A stretch of 44,707 nucleotides of DNA, from contig JAFRRD010000028.1 of the NCBI GenBank assembly GCA_017428265.1, positions 1 to 44,707 on the forward strand, read 5' to 3'. Positions within the stretch are counted from its first letter, which is position 1; every line of letters starts with the position of its first letter. The stretch is from Lachnospiraceae bacterium (GTDB lineage Bacteria > Bacillota > Clostridia > Lachnospirales > Lachnospiraceae). The position numbers were made by a program, and so were the translations under genes. Of the stretch, positions 7,335 to 15,770 are shown one piece after another. The notes below the pieces were generated by a model. The model was given only the letters and a program-made list of their open reading frames with translations. It was not told the DNA's origin and did no database searches.

Positions 7335-7919
7335 TTATTCCTCTCCATCGCCTTCAGGGGCGCCGTCATCAGACCCGGAGACTTTGCTGTGCAGTTCCTC
7401 CCGGTTGGCCGCAACGACCTGATAGCTGGCGTTCATTTGATTATAGAAAGCAGAAAAGCGCGTCTGCATGCTGTCCATGGAATGCGCCAGGAAATCCTGG
7501 AGGCCTTCCAGCAGGGAATCGGTGTAGTTCATCGCATTCTGGCGGATCTCATCGGCTTCGACGGTCGCGTCGTTAACCAGCTTCTGGGCCTTGGCTTCGG
7601 TGTCGAGCATCAGCTGCTGGGCCTGTGCATAGGCTTCGCGCATGATCTCGCTCTGGCTGACCATCTCTTCTTTCTGCTTGCTCGCCTCGTAGATCGTATT
7701 TTCCGCAGTCTTCTTCGCCTCGCTCAGGATCTCGTCCTTGTTGGCGATGATCTTCTGGTACTTCTTGATTTCCTCGGGAGTCCGCATGCGCAGTTCCACA
7801 AGCATGTCGTCAATGACGTCCTTCTCGACCACGATGCGCTTGCTGTTGGAAAAAGCCTGCGCCTTGCAGCCGTCCAGATATTCTTCCATTTCATTGATGA
7901 TTTGTTCGATTCTGCTCAT
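7335..7919 (-). CDS. DivIVA-like coiled-coil protein
   Basis: A 194-residue, mostly helical and highly charged protein, beginning MSRIEQIINEMEEYLDGCKA. The middle (about residues 60-135) is continuous coiled coil rich in Glu, Lys, Gln and Ala (YEASKQKEEMVSQSEIM). The tail is acidic. Proteins of this type are often found beside coaD in Clostridia and are annotated as ATPase subunit H-like or DivIVA-like from the coiled coil alone. A scaffold or cell-cycle role is only a guess. It follows coaD by about 40 bases and has its own AGGAGAAAG site. Confidence 0.75.
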   Translation of the reverse strand: MSRIEQIINEMEEYLDGCKAQAFSNSKRIVVEKDVIDDMLVELRMRTPEEIKKYQKIIANKDEILSEAKKTAENTIYEASKQKEEMVSQSEIMREAYAQAQQLMLDTEAKAQKLVNDATVEADEIRQNAMNYTDSLLEGLQDFLAHSMDSMQTRFSAFYNQMNASYQVVAANREELHSKVSGSDDGAPEGDGEE

Positions 7920-7958
7920 AGTTGTTCTTTCTCCTGAATTCGCGGTACTGATTCCGTA

Positions 7959-8453
7959 TTATTCTTTAAAATGATCTCTGACCTCTTCGATCAGTTCTTC
8001 CGGCAGAAATGCTTCCAGGTCGCCGCCGTACTCCGCCAGCTGCCTGGCCGAGCTGGAACTCACATAGGACACCGCGGGATCGGCGAACAGGAAGATGGTA
8101 TCGATCCTGTTGTCCAGCGCCCGGTAACCCTGCGCGAGCTGCATCTCGTAATCGAAGTCCGTGACTCCGCGGATGCCGCGGACCAGCGTGAACGCATTAT
8201 ACTTGCGGCAGCAGTCCACAAGCAGGCCGGAAAACGAGATCACCTCCACATTGGGAAGGTCTCTCGTCACACGTTCCAACATTTTAACACGTTCTTCCGC
8301 AGAAAACAACGTTTTTTTCCCGAAATTGACCAAAACTCCGATGTAAAGCTTGTCAAAAAGCTGTGCAGCACGGGAAATGATGTCCAGATGGCCCAATGTG
8401 ACCGGGTCGAAGCTCCCCGGATAGAAGCCGATCCGTTCGTTTTTCTCAGTCAT
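7959..8453 (-). CDS. coaD: Phosphopantetheine adenylyltransferase
   Basis: Catalyses the fourth step of coenzyme A synthesis: 4'-phosphopantetheine plus ATP gives dephospho-CoA and pyrophosphate. The 164-residue length matches the family. The nucleotidyltransferase signature GFYPGSFDPVTLGHLDII is at the start, LVRGIRGVTDFDYEMQLA in the middle, and the YVSSSSARQLAEYGG motif, equivalent to ISSS, near the end. The ATG lies one base after the rsmD stop, the classic rsmD-coaD arrangement. Confidence 0.97.
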   Translation of the reverse strand: MTEKNERIGFYPGSFDPVTLGHLDIISRAAQLFDKLYIGVLVNFGKKTLFSAEERVKMLERVTRDLPNVEVISFSGLLVDCCRKYNAFTLVRGIRGVTDFDYEMQLAQGYRALDNRIDTIFLFADPAVSYVSSSSARQLAEYGGDLEAFLPEELIEEVRDHFKE

Positions 8454-8454
8454 T

Positions 8455-9018
8455 TCAGGCCTCCTCCTTCCGTTTGAGGAAAATATGCTTGTTGTTTTTG
8501 TATTCCTTCTCCCTGGTGATCGCGAAGCCGGTCTCGTCCAGGCCCTCCAGGGTCTTGCCGACGCGGGCCTCCACGATGACCAGTCCGTTCACCGCGAGGA
8601 TCCCGGCCTTGTCCAGGGCCCGCAGCACCGGCATCTCGAGGTCAGCGTCATAGGGCGGGTCCAGGAAAATGATGTCGAAGCGCGCCCCCTGCAGGGAGAG
8701 CCGGCGGATGGCTGCGAGGGCGTCTGTGTCCATGACCGTTGCCTCCGTCTCCATGTGCGTGTGAGCGAGGTTCTCACGGATGCAGGCGACGGCCTTCCGC
8801 GAATTGTCGACGAAGACGGCCCGCTGTGCGCCGCGCGACAGGGCCTCGATCCCGATCGCCCCGGTCCCTGCGAAAAGGTCCAGGAAACGGCAGCCGGGCA
8901 CGTCCCGCTGCAGGATATTGAACAGGGTCTCCTTGATCCGGTCCTGCGTGGGGCGGGTATCCATCCCCGGGATCGTTTTCAGGAGCAGTCTTCTGGCTTT
9001 TCCGGCAATGACCTGCAC
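8455..9018 (-). CDS. rsmD: 16S rRNA (guanine966-N2)-methyltransferase RsmD
   Basis: SAM-dependent methyltransferase that modifies G966 of 16S rRNA. The protein shows VIAGKARRL near the start, RPTQDRIKETLFNIL, the SAM-binding CRFLDLFAGTGAIGIEALSRG, and the catalytic DPPY in IIFLDPPYDADLEM. The open frame extends upstream to 9204, but I place the start at the GTG 9018-9016. GGAGG lies seven bases before it, the resulting 187 residues match the usual length, and a near-perfect promoter lies inside the longer frame. Typical partner of coaD directly downstream. Confidence 0.93.
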   Translation of the reverse strand: MQVIAGKARRLLLKTIPGMDTRPTQDRIKETLFNILQRDVPGCRFLDLFAGTGAIGIEALSRGAQRAVFVDNSRKAVACIRENLAHTHMETEATVMDTDALAAIRRLSLQGARFDIIFLDPPYDADLEMPVLRALDKAGILAVNGLVIVEARVGKTLEGLDETGFAITREKEYKNNKHIFLKRKEEA

Positions 9019-9045
9019 GCTTACGCCTCCTCTCATCTCATGCTT

Positions 9046-9074
9046 AAGATACCCTGCCGGCGGGATTTTGTCAA
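9046..9074 (-). promoter_or_regulatory. Sigma-A promoter of rsmD-coaD
   Basis: Minus strand TTGACA (9069-9074), a 17-base spacer and TATCTT (9046-9051). The expected transcript start is some 20 bases before the rsmD GTG, so the leader is very short. Confidence 0.85.
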
Positions 9075-9198
9075 TAAAAAGGGGGTCTTCCGGTTCGCCT
9101 GTTCCGTACAGAGCCGGAAAGCAGGGCAGATCGTTAAATTTTTGTCTATATATAATAGGAAATTTCCGGAAATACTGCAGTTTCCCTGCGAATATCGC

Positions 9199-9227
9199 TT
9201 GCATTTTTGCTAAAAGAATGCTATATT
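9199..9227 (+). promoter_or_regulatory. Sigma-A promoter of the CarD-family gene
   Basis: TTGCAT (9199-9204), a 17-base spacer and TATATT (9222-9227), about 33 bases before the ATG. Confidence 0.8.
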
Positions 9228-9260
9228 GGTATTGTAATATCGACCTGAAAGGAGTTAGCC

Positions 9261-9773
9261 ATGTATGCGGTAAACGATACGGTCCTGTACGGGGCGGACG
9301 GCGTCTGCACCATTACGGACATCGTGAAAAAAAACATGCTGGGCACCGCCCGCCTGTTCTATGAACTGCATCCCGTAAGCCGCAGGGACGCCGTGCTGTT
9401 CCTGCCCACCGACAACGAAAAAACCATGGCGAAGCTCCGCCGGGTCCTGACCCGTGACGAGATCCTTTCCGCCATCCGCAGCATGCCTGAAGAAGAAACC
9501 ATCTGGATCGACAAGGAATCCGAACGCAGGGAGGCCTACTCCCGCATCATCCGCAGCGGCGACCACCGGCAGGTGATCCGACTGATCAAGACGCTGTACG
9601 AACATCGCGAACAGTTGACGGACAGCGGCCACCGGATGCACGCCGCCGACGTCAACTTCCTGAAGGAAGCGGAAGGCGTGCTCTATGAGGAATTCGCCTA
9701 TGTGCTGAACATCCGCCGGGAGGACGTACTTCCGTTCATCCAGAGCGAGATTGAAAAGAAACAGGGGGCGTAA
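9261..9773 (+). CDS. CarD-family transcriptional regulator
   Basis: A 170-residue protein whose N-terminal 60 residues (MYAVNDTVLYGADGVCTITD) form the RNA-polymerase-interacting domain shared by CarD, CdnL and transcription-repair coupling factor. The rest is helical and charged. These proteins bind the polymerase beta subunit and stabilise open promoter complexes, often with broad effects on rRNA and housekeeping promoters. An AAAGGAG site precedes the ATG. It is transcribed alone on the plus strand between two minus-strand operons. A strong promoter precedes it and a terminator follows. Confidence 0.93.
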   Translation: MYAVNDTVLYGADGVCTITDIVKKNMLGTARLFYELHPVSRRDAVLFLPTDNEKTMAKLRRVLTRDEILSAIRSMPEEETIWIDKESERREAYSRIIRSGDHRQVIRLIKTLYEHREQLTDSGHRMHAADVNFLKEAEGVLYEEFAYVLNIRREDVLPFIQSEIEKKQGA

Positions 9774-9790
9774 AGCCTCCGCATAAAGGA

Positions 9791-9817
9791 AAAAGACGGC
9801 AGCTGCCGTCTTTTTTT
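9791..9817 (+). terminator. Terminator between the CarD gene and the COG2509 gene
   Basis: GACGGCAG / CTGCCGTC stem with almost no loop, followed by seven T and preceded by A residues. It can therefore serve both converging genes. Confidence 0.88.
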
Positions 9818-9836
9818 GTGCCTCTGTGGGTCCCGG

Positions 9837-11465
9837 TCACTGCTCTGCCGGCGGGGCAAAGCGGCGGATGATCTGCTCCGCCTGTTTCATGCCGTCCACG
9901 GCCGCACTCGTGATGCCGCCCGCATAGCCTGCGCCTTCTCCTGCCGGATACAGGCCGCGGATATTGCTCTCTCCGCTTTCACCGCGCGGGATGCGAAGGG
10001 GCGAGGATGTACGGGCTTCGAAGCCGTCCACAAGCGCTTCGGGACAGTCGTAGCCCGGCATGCGGCGGTCAAACTGCGGCATCGCGTCAACGATGGCCTT
10101 CCTCACGAAATCCGGCAGGGCCGAAGCCACGTCCGCCCGTTCCCATTCGCCGCAGATATCCGGCTGCACGGCCTCTCCTGCCGTTCCGGGCGCGGCAGTT
10201 TTGCCGGCAAAGTCCGCCCAGCGCTGCACCGGGACCTTGCCCTGTGCAAGCTTCCAGGCGGCCTCTTCGTAAGCGCGCTGGAAACGCAGGCCCGCGAAAA
10301 GATCATCGTCTTCAAAGTCCTCCGGTCCGACCTGAGCCACCAAGGCGGCATTTGCGTTTCGGCCGTCCCGCGCGCGGCGGCTCATGCCGTTTACGCAGAG
10401 GCGCCCCTCCTCGGAGGAAGCGTTGACCACCTGGCCGCCGGGGCACATGCAGAAGGAATACACGCCCCTGCCGTCCGCGGCCTTTGCCGTCAGCTTGTAA
10501 TCGGCCGGCGGCAGGTTCTCCGGCTTATCCGTCCCGTACTGGATACGGTCGATCAGCGCCTGCGGATGCTCGATCCTGACGCCTACGGCAAAACTCTTCG
10601 GCTCCATGGCCACGCCTTCTTCATGCAGCAGGAAGAAGGTCTCCCGCGCACTGTGGCCGATCGCAAGGATCAGAGTCTCCGCCGGAAGGATCTGCTCTTC
10701 TCCGCTCTCCGTATCCCGCACGCGGACGGCCTTGAGCGCTCCGCCCTCTGCGATAAGCCCGGCAAACTGTGCATAGAAGCGGAACTCTCCGCCCAGGGCC
10801 AGGATCTTCTCCCGCATGGTCTTCACGACAGTCTTCAGGACATCCGTCCCGATGTGCGGCTTGGCATCATAACAGACCGAAGGATCCGCGCCGCAGTCCG
10901 CAAAGACGCGCAGGACCTCGCCGATGCGCCCCTCGGGATCCCGGATCCCGGTATTTAATTTGCCGTCCGAGAAGGTCCCGGCGCCGCCTTCGCCGAACTG
11001 GACGTTCGACCAGGGTTTGAGCGCGCCGCCGGCCCAGAATGCCGCGACGTCGCGGTCCCGTTCCTCCACGGGCGCGCCCTGCTCAAGGATCACGGGGCGG
11101 TATCCCGCCCCTGCCAGCGTCCATGCGGCAAAAAGGCCCGCCGGACCCGCGCCGACGATGAGCGGCCGGTGCGCAAGCGGCTCCGCTCCGCTTTCCGGCA
11201 GCGCATAGTTCACCGGCCTTGCCTGTTCCGCCTTAAAGCCCTTTGCGCGCCTGAGCAGCGCGGATTCGGCTTTTTCATCAAGCCCTTCGACGGCTGCGGT
11301 ATAGACATAATGGATATCATCCTTCTTCCGTGCGTCGACCGAGCGCCGGACGATCCGCCACGCAAAATCCGCCCCGCCGGCAAAGCGGCGGAGCTTCTTT
11401 TCCAGTACGGCCCGCCGTTCCTCTTCGGGAAGCGGCGGCACTTTCATGTCATGGATCAGGATCAT
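9837..11465 (-). CDS. FAD-dependent oxidoreductase (COG2509 family)
   Basis: A 542-residue flavoprotein. After an N-terminal domain of about 95 residues comes the FAD dinucleotide-binding motif VGAGPAGLFAAWTLAGAGY with the acidic end LEQG. A second nucleotide site is suggested by LILAIGHSARET. The C-terminus has the flavin-contacting GLYPAGEGAGYAGGITSAAVDG, characteristic of the uncharacterised COG2509 dehydrogenases. The substrate is unknown. It starts eight bases after rlmH and probably shares its transcript. Confidence 0.88.
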   Translation of the reverse strand: MILIHDMKVPPLPEEERRAVLEKKLRRFAGGADFAWRIVRRSVDARKKDDIHYVYTAAVEGLDEKAESALLRRAKGFKAEQARPVNYALPESGAEPLAHRPLIVGAGPAGLFAAWTLAGAGYRPVILEQGAPVEERDRDVAAFWAGGALKPWSNVQFGEGGAGTFSDGKLNTGIRDPEGRIGEVLRVFADCGADPSVCYDAKPHIGTDVLKTVVKTMREKILALGGEFRFYAQFAGLIAEGGALKAVRVRDTESGEEQILPAETLILAIGHSARETFFLLHEEGVAMEPKSFAVGVRIEHPQALIDRIQYGTDKPENLPPADYKLTAKAADGRGVYSFCMCPGGQVVNASSEEGRLCVNGMSRRARDGRNANAALVAQVGPEDFEDDDLFAGLRFQRAYEEAAWKLAQGKVPVQRWADFAGKTAAPGTAGEAVQPDICGEWERADVASALPDFVRKAIVDAMPQFDRRMPGYDCPEALVDGFEARTSSPLRIPRGESGESNIRGLYPAGEGAGYAGGITSAAVDGMKQAEQIIRRFAPPAEQ

Positions 11466-11472
11466 GGCAGCC

Positions 11473-11952
11473 TCATTTATGGTAGGGTTCCCCGCGTATG
11501 ATGCGAAAGGAACGGTAGATCTGTTCCAGCAGGATCACCCGCATCAGCTGGTGCGGGAAGGTCATGCGGGAAAAACTGAGCAACTCATCGGCCCGTGCCA
11601 GCACCTTCGGCGACAGCCCGAGCGAGCCGCCGATGACAAAGCACAAATGGCTCCTCCCGGCCACGCCGAGCGCCTCGATCTTCCGGGACAGTTCGACGGA
11701 ATCGGCGGCCTTCCCTTCGATCGCGAGGGCAATCACATAGGCATCCTCAGGCAGTTTCGCCAGCAGCCGCGCACCTTCCTTTTCCAGGATCGCTTCATTT
11801 TCGGCCGCGGACGCCCTGTCCGGCGTCTTTTCGTCCTCGACTTCGGCGATCTCGAGCTTCGCATAGCGCGACAGGCGCTTGGCATATTCGCGAACAGCTT
11901 CGGTGAAATACGCTTCCTTGATCTTTCCGACACATAAGACCGTGATCTTCAT
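11473..11952 (-). CDS. rlmH: 23S rRNA (pseudouridine1915-N3)-methyltransferase RlmH
   Basis: SPOUT-class methyltransferase that methylates pseudouridine 1915 in helix 69 of 23S rRNA on assembled ribosomes. The 159-residue length and landmarks match the family: MKITVLCVGKIKEAYF at the start, the SAM-knot segment LCFVIGGSLGLSP, and the C-terminal MTFPHQLMRVILLEQIYRS followed by GEPYHK. The last residues, including the conserved Tyr-His, help form the active site. Confidence 0.97.
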   Translation of the reverse strand: MKITVLCVGKIKEAYFTEAVREYAKRLSRYAKLEIAEVEDEKTPDRASAAENEAILEKEGARLLAKLPEDAYVIALAIEGKAADSVELSRKIEALGVAGRSHLCFVIGGSLGLSPKVLARADELLSFSRMTFPHQLMRVILLEQIYRSFRIIRGEPYHK

Positions 11953-12008
11953 GGTGTTCCTGCTTTCCCCATCGTCCGGCAGGCCTTCACCCTGCCGTAT
12001 TCCTCCTC

Positions 12009-12037
12009 ATTCTACCGCAAGTCCCCGCAGGCGTAAA
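12009..12037 (-). promoter_or_regulatory. Probable promoter of rlmH
   Basis: Minus strand TTTACG (12032-12037), a 17-base spacer and TAGAAT (12009-12014). The -10 is good and the -35 only fair. It follows the nifJ terminator. Confidence 0.55.
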
Positions 12038-12040
12038 GCA

Positions 12041-12077
12041 AAAAAACCGCCGTACATTTTCAGTGCGGCGGCTTTTT
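12041..12077 (-). terminator. Terminator of nifJ
   Basis: Minus strand stem GCCGCCG / CGGCGGT with an imperfect inner part, followed by seven T, 15 bases after the nifJ stop codon. Confidence 0.85.
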
Positions 12078-12092
12078 CGTCATCCGGCTTTA

Positions 12093-15000
12093 TTATTTGC
12101 CGTAGACTTCCTGCAGCTTGAGCAGGTGTTCGTATTTCTCCTTCGCGAGGCCGGCTGCCTTGTCGAACAGCATCGCGGCGCGTTCCGGATTCTTGAGTTC
12201 CAGCGAAGTATAGCGGACTTCGCCCTTCAGGAAATCCTTGTAATCCATGGTCGGGGCCTTGCTGTCGAGCTGGAACGGCTGTTCCTTGCGCGGATCGAAG
12301 CGGAAGTTGTGCCAATAGCCCGCGGCCACCGCATTCTTCTCTTCGGTCTGAGCCTTGCTCATGCCGGCCTTGATGCCGTGGTTGATGCACGGTGCGTAGG
12401 CAATGATGAGCGAAGGGCCGTGATAGCTCTCGGCTTCCACCAGGGCCTTGACGGTCTGGTTGTAGTCGGCGCCCATGGCGATCTGTGCCACGTAGACGTA
12501 GCCGTAGCTCATGGCGATCTGCGCCAGGTCTTTCTGCTTGACTTCCTTGCCGCCAGCGGCGAACTGTGCAACCGCGCCGACGTTGGTCGCCTTGGAGGAC
12601 TGGCCGCCGGTATTGGAATAGACCTCGGTATCGAAGACCATGATGTTGATGTCACGGCCGGAAGCGATCGCGTGGTCAAGGCCGCCGAAGCCGATATCAT
12701 AGGCCCAGCCGTCGCCGCCGAAGATCCACTGGGACTTCTTGCCCAGGAATTCCTTGTTCTTCAGCAGGAACGCAGCGTTCTCGCACTTCTCGGCGCAGCC
12801 CTTTTCTTCCATGCGGGCCACCAGGCGGCGGACCACATCGTTGTTGGCCTTGCTGTCGTTGTAGGTCTCGAAGTACTCGTCGATGAGAGCCTTCATCTCG
12901 GCGTCTTCGGTCTTCTCGCCGGCTTCTTTCAGCTTCGCGGCAAGGGAGTCACGGACGGCCGACTGGCCGAGTTCCATGCCGAGACCGAATTCGGCGTTGT
13001 CCTCGAACAGGGAGTTGTTCCAGGCCGGGCCGCGGCCTTCCTTGTTCACGGTGTAAGGCGTGGACGGCGAGCTGTTGCCCCAGATGGAGGTGCAGCCGGT
13101 GGCGTTCGCGATGTACATGCGGTCGCCGAACAGCTGGGTGATGAGTTTGGCATAAGGCGATTCGCCGCAGCCTGCGCAGGCGCCGGAGAATTCAAGCAGC
13201 GGCTGCTTGAACTGGCTGCCCTTGACAGTGGTCTCTTTGTACTTGTCGATGACTTCCTGCTTGTCGGGAAGCGAGACGGCGAAATCGAAGGCCTTCTGGC
13301 AGTCCTTGTTCTCCTCGAAGGAGCGCATGGCCAGAGACTTGGTCGGGCAGACGTTCACGCAGCTGCCGCAGCCAAGGCAGTCCAGAGCGGACACGACGAT
13401 ACCGAACTTGTAGCCGGGCATCATCATCAGATCCTTCATCGGCATGCCTTCCGGAGCCTTCTCCAGATCGGCCGCATTCAGGGCGATCGGACGGAGTGCG
13501 GCATGAGGGCACACATAGGAGCAGAAGTTGCACTGTACGCACTTGTCGGGCGTCCACACCGGGATATCCACGGCAACGCCGCGCTTTTCGAAGGCAGCCG
13601 CGCCGGAAGGCGTGGAGCCGTCGACGTATTTCAGGAACCTGGAGACCGGCAGGTTCTGGCCGTCGTGTGCATTGATGGGCTTCTGGATGTTGTTGACGAA
13701 GTCCACGACGTCCTTGCGGTCGCCGTCAGCCAGTTCGAACAGCGGCTCATCCTTGCAGTTCTTCCATTCGGCAGGCACTTCGACCTTGTGGTATTCCTTC
13801 GCACCGGCATCGATGCCCGCGTGGTTCATGGCCACGACGGCTTCGCCCTTCTTGGCGTAGGAATGGGTCGCCGCATCCTTCATGTAGCGGATTGCATCCT
13901 CTTCCGGAATGACGCCGGAAATGGAGAAGAACGCCGACTGCAGGATGGTGTTGATGCGGCCGCCGAGGCCGACCTTCTGGCCGATGCCCACACCGTCGAT
14001 GGTGTAGAGATTGATGTTGTGCTCCGCGATGTAGCGCTTCATCTGGCCGGGCAGGTGTTCACTCAGGCCTTCGACGTCCCACGGGCAGTTCAGCAGGAAG
14101 CTGCCGCCGTCCACGACCTCCTGGACCATGTTGTACTTGCGTACGTAGGAAGGGTTGTGGCAGGCCACGAAGGAAGCCTTGTTGATGTAGTAGGTCGACT
14201 TGATCGGGGCATCGCCGAAACGCAGGTGGGAAATGGTCAGGCCGCCGGACTTCTTGGAGTCATATTCGAAGTAGGCCTGCACGTATTTCTCGGTATGGTC
14301 GCCGATGATCTTGACGGAGTTCTTGTTCGCACCGACGGTGCCGTCCGCACCCAGACCCCAGAACTTGCAGGAGATGGTGGAGGCAGGCTGGGTATCGGGA
14401 TCTTCCACGACCTTCAGGGACAGGCCGGTGACGTCGTCTTCGATACCGATCGTAAAGACGGGCTTTTCTTCATTGCGGTACACCGCAACGATCTGGCCGG
14501 GCGTCGTATCCTTGGAGCCGAGGCCGTAGCGGCCGGAGAAGACGGTCGCATCGTGGAAGCGGGTGCCGCGGATGGCAGCCAGCACGTCCAGGTACAGCGG
14601 TTCGCCCATGGAGCCGGGTTCCTTGGTGCGGTCAAGCACGGAGATCTTCTTCACGGTCTCGGGGATGACGGCCAGCAGGTGCTTCGCACTGAACGGACGG
14701 TACAGACGGACCTTGACCAGGCCGACCTTCTCGCCGCGGGCGACAAGGTAATCGACCACTTCGTCGATGGTGTCGCAGACGGAGCCCATCGCGATGATGA
14801 TCTGCTCGGCATCCGGAGCGCCGTGGTAGTTGAACAGCTTGTAATCGGTGCCGATGCGCTTGTTGACCTCATTCATATAGCCTTCGACGACAGCCGGGAA
14901 GGCTTCATAGGCCTTGTTGGAAGCCTCGCGGACCTGGAAGAAGATATCCGGGTTCTGCGCAGAGCCTCTCTGGCAGGGATGTTCGGGGTTGAGCGCCGAA

Positions 15001-15614
15001 TTGCGGAACGCCTGAACGGCATCCATGTCGACCATTTCCTTCAGTTCGTCGTAATCCCAGGTCTCGATCTTCTGGTACTCGTGCGAAGTGCGGAAGCCGT
15101 CGAAGAAGTTCAGTACCGGGACACGGCCCTTGATGGTCGCAAGATGCGCAACGGCGGTCAGATCCATGACTTCCTGCACGCTGCCTTCGCAGAGCATTGC
15201 GAAACCGGTCTGGCGGCAGGCATAGATATCGGACTGGTCGCCGAAAATGCACAGCGCGTGGGTCGCAAGCGTACGGGCCGCCACGTCGATGACGCAGGGC
15301 AGCATCTCGCCGGCGATCTTGTACATGTTGGGGATCATCAGCAGCAGACCCTGGGATGCCGTGTAGGTCGTGGTCAGGGCGCCGGAAGTGATCGCGCCGT
15401 GGACCGCGCCGGCAGCGCCGCCTTCGGACTGCATTTCCATGATCTTCACGGTCTGGCCGAAGATGTTTTTCCGGCCTTCGGTCGCCCACTGATCCGCGAC
15501 TTCAGCCATCGGGGACGAAGGGGTGATCGGGTAGATGGCGGCTACATCCGAGAACGCATAGGAAACATGCGACGCAGCGGTATTGCCGTCCATCGTTTTT
15601 CTTTTTCTTACCAT
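12093..15614 (-). CDS. nifJ: Pyruvate:ferredoxin (flavodoxin) oxidoreductase
   Basis: Oxidises pyruvate with coenzyme A to acetyl-CoA and CO2, passing electrons to ferredoxin or flavodoxin; central to anaerobic energy metabolism. The 1173 residues match the single-chain homodimeric enzyme. Domain order: pyruvate-binding domain I (YPITPSSPMAEVADQWA), domain II (SVCDTIDEVVDYL), the gamma region, and two [4Fe-4S] ferredoxin motifs at about 690-750 (CVQCNFCSYVCP, CLGCGSCVNVCP). The thiamine-diphosphate domain follows, with GACAGCGESPY, the cluster-binding ATGCTSIWG, and GDGWAYDIGFGGLDH. GCAGGAGG precedes the ATG. It is monocistronic, with a strong promoter that overlaps that of rqcH. Confidence 0.98.
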   Translation of the reverse strand: MVRKRKTMDGNTAASHVSYAFSDVAAIYPITPSSPMAEVADQWATEGRKNIFGQTVKIMEMQSEGGAAGAVHGAITSGALTTTYTASQGLLLMIPNMYKIAGEMLPCVIDVAARTLATHALCIFGDQSDIYACRQTGFAMLCEGSVQEVMDLTAVAHLATIKGRVPVLNFFDGFRTSHEYQKIETWDYDELKEMVDMDAVQAFRNSALNPEHPCQRGSAQNPDIFFQVREASNKAYEAFPAVVEGYMNEVNKRIGTDYKLFNYHGAPDAEQIIIAMGSVCDTIDEVVDYLVARGEKVGLVKVRLYRPFSAKHLLAVIPETVKKISVLDRTKEPGSMGEPLYLDVLAAIRGTRFHDATVFSGRYGLGSKDTTPGQIVAVYRNEEKPVFTIGIEDDVTGLSLKVVEDPDTQPASTISCKFWGLGADGTVGANKNSVKIIGDHTEKYVQAYFEYDSKKSGGLTISHLRFGDAPIKSTYYINKASFVACHNPSYVRKYNMVQEVVDGGSFLLNCPWDVEGLSEHLPGQMKRYIAEHNINLYTIDGVGIGQKVGLGGRINTILQSAFFSISGVIPEEDAIRYMKDAATHSYAKKGEAVVAMNHAGIDAGAKEYHKVEVPAEWKNCKDEPLFELADGDRKDVVDFVNNIQKPINAHDGQNLPVSRFLKYVDGSTPSGAAAFEKRGVAVDIPVWTPDKCVQCNFCSYVCPHAALRPIALNAADLEKAPEGMPMKDLMMMPGYKFGIVVSALDCLGCGSCVNVCPTKSLAMRSFEENKDCQKAFDFAVSLPDKQEVIDKYKETTVKGSQFKQPLLEFSGACAGCGESPYAKLITQLFGDRMYIANATGCTSIWGNSSPSTPYTVNKEGRGPAWNNSLFEDNAEFGLGMELGQSAVRDSLAAKLKEAGEKTEDAEMKALIDEYFETYNDSKANNDVVRRLVARMEEKGCAEKCENAAFLLKNKEFLGKKSQWIFGGDGWAYDIGFGGLDHAIASGRDINIMVFDTEVYSNTGGQSSKATNVGAVAQFAAGGKEVKQKDLAQIAMSYGYVYVAQIAMGADYNQTVKALVEAESYHGPSLIIAYAPCINHGIKAGMSKAQTEEKNAVAAGYWHNFRFDPRKEQPFQLDSKAPTMDYKDFLKGEVRYTSLELKNPERAAMLFDKAAGLAKEKYEHLLKLQEVYGK

Positions 15615-15653
15615 ACTTATTCCTCCTGCATATAGTGAAACCTTTATTTCCTG

Positions 15654-15682
15654 TTGGCAAAATATACCGTATACATTATAAT
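15654..15682 (+). promoter_or_regulatory. Promoter of rqcH, overlapping the nifJ promoter
   Basis: TTGGCA (15654-15659), a 17-base spacer and a perfect TATAAT (15677-15682). The -10 lies in the palindrome ATTATAAT (15675-15682) that also provides the -10 of the opposing nifJ promoter. Confidence 0.75.
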
Positions 15683-15702
15683 GTTTTCGGGAGGAAAGTC
15701 AA
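15675..15702 (-). promoter_or_regulatory. Promoter of nifJ, overlapping the rqcH promoter
   Basis: Minus strand TTGACT (15697-15702), a 16-base spacer and a perfect TATAAT (15675-15680). The transcript would start some 55 bases before the nifJ ATG. Confidence 0.82.
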
Positions 15703-15770
15703 GAAAGAGAGGCCCGCTTTATGACGTTTTTCTGCTTTCTTTCCGATTCCGTAAGCCAAAGGAGGCCGAT

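Noticed and set aside
7335-7919. V-type ATPase subunit
   Set aside because: Only the coiled-coil composition fits; no other V-ATPase genes are near, so I describe it as a DivIVA-like coiled-coil protein.
12063-15635. Open frame of 1190 codons on the plus strand, antisense to nifJ
   Set aside because: It mirrors the nifJ gene; long antisense frames are expected in GC-rich coding DNA, and its protein has no recognisable domain and a composition rich in Asp, His, Val and Leu typical of shadows.
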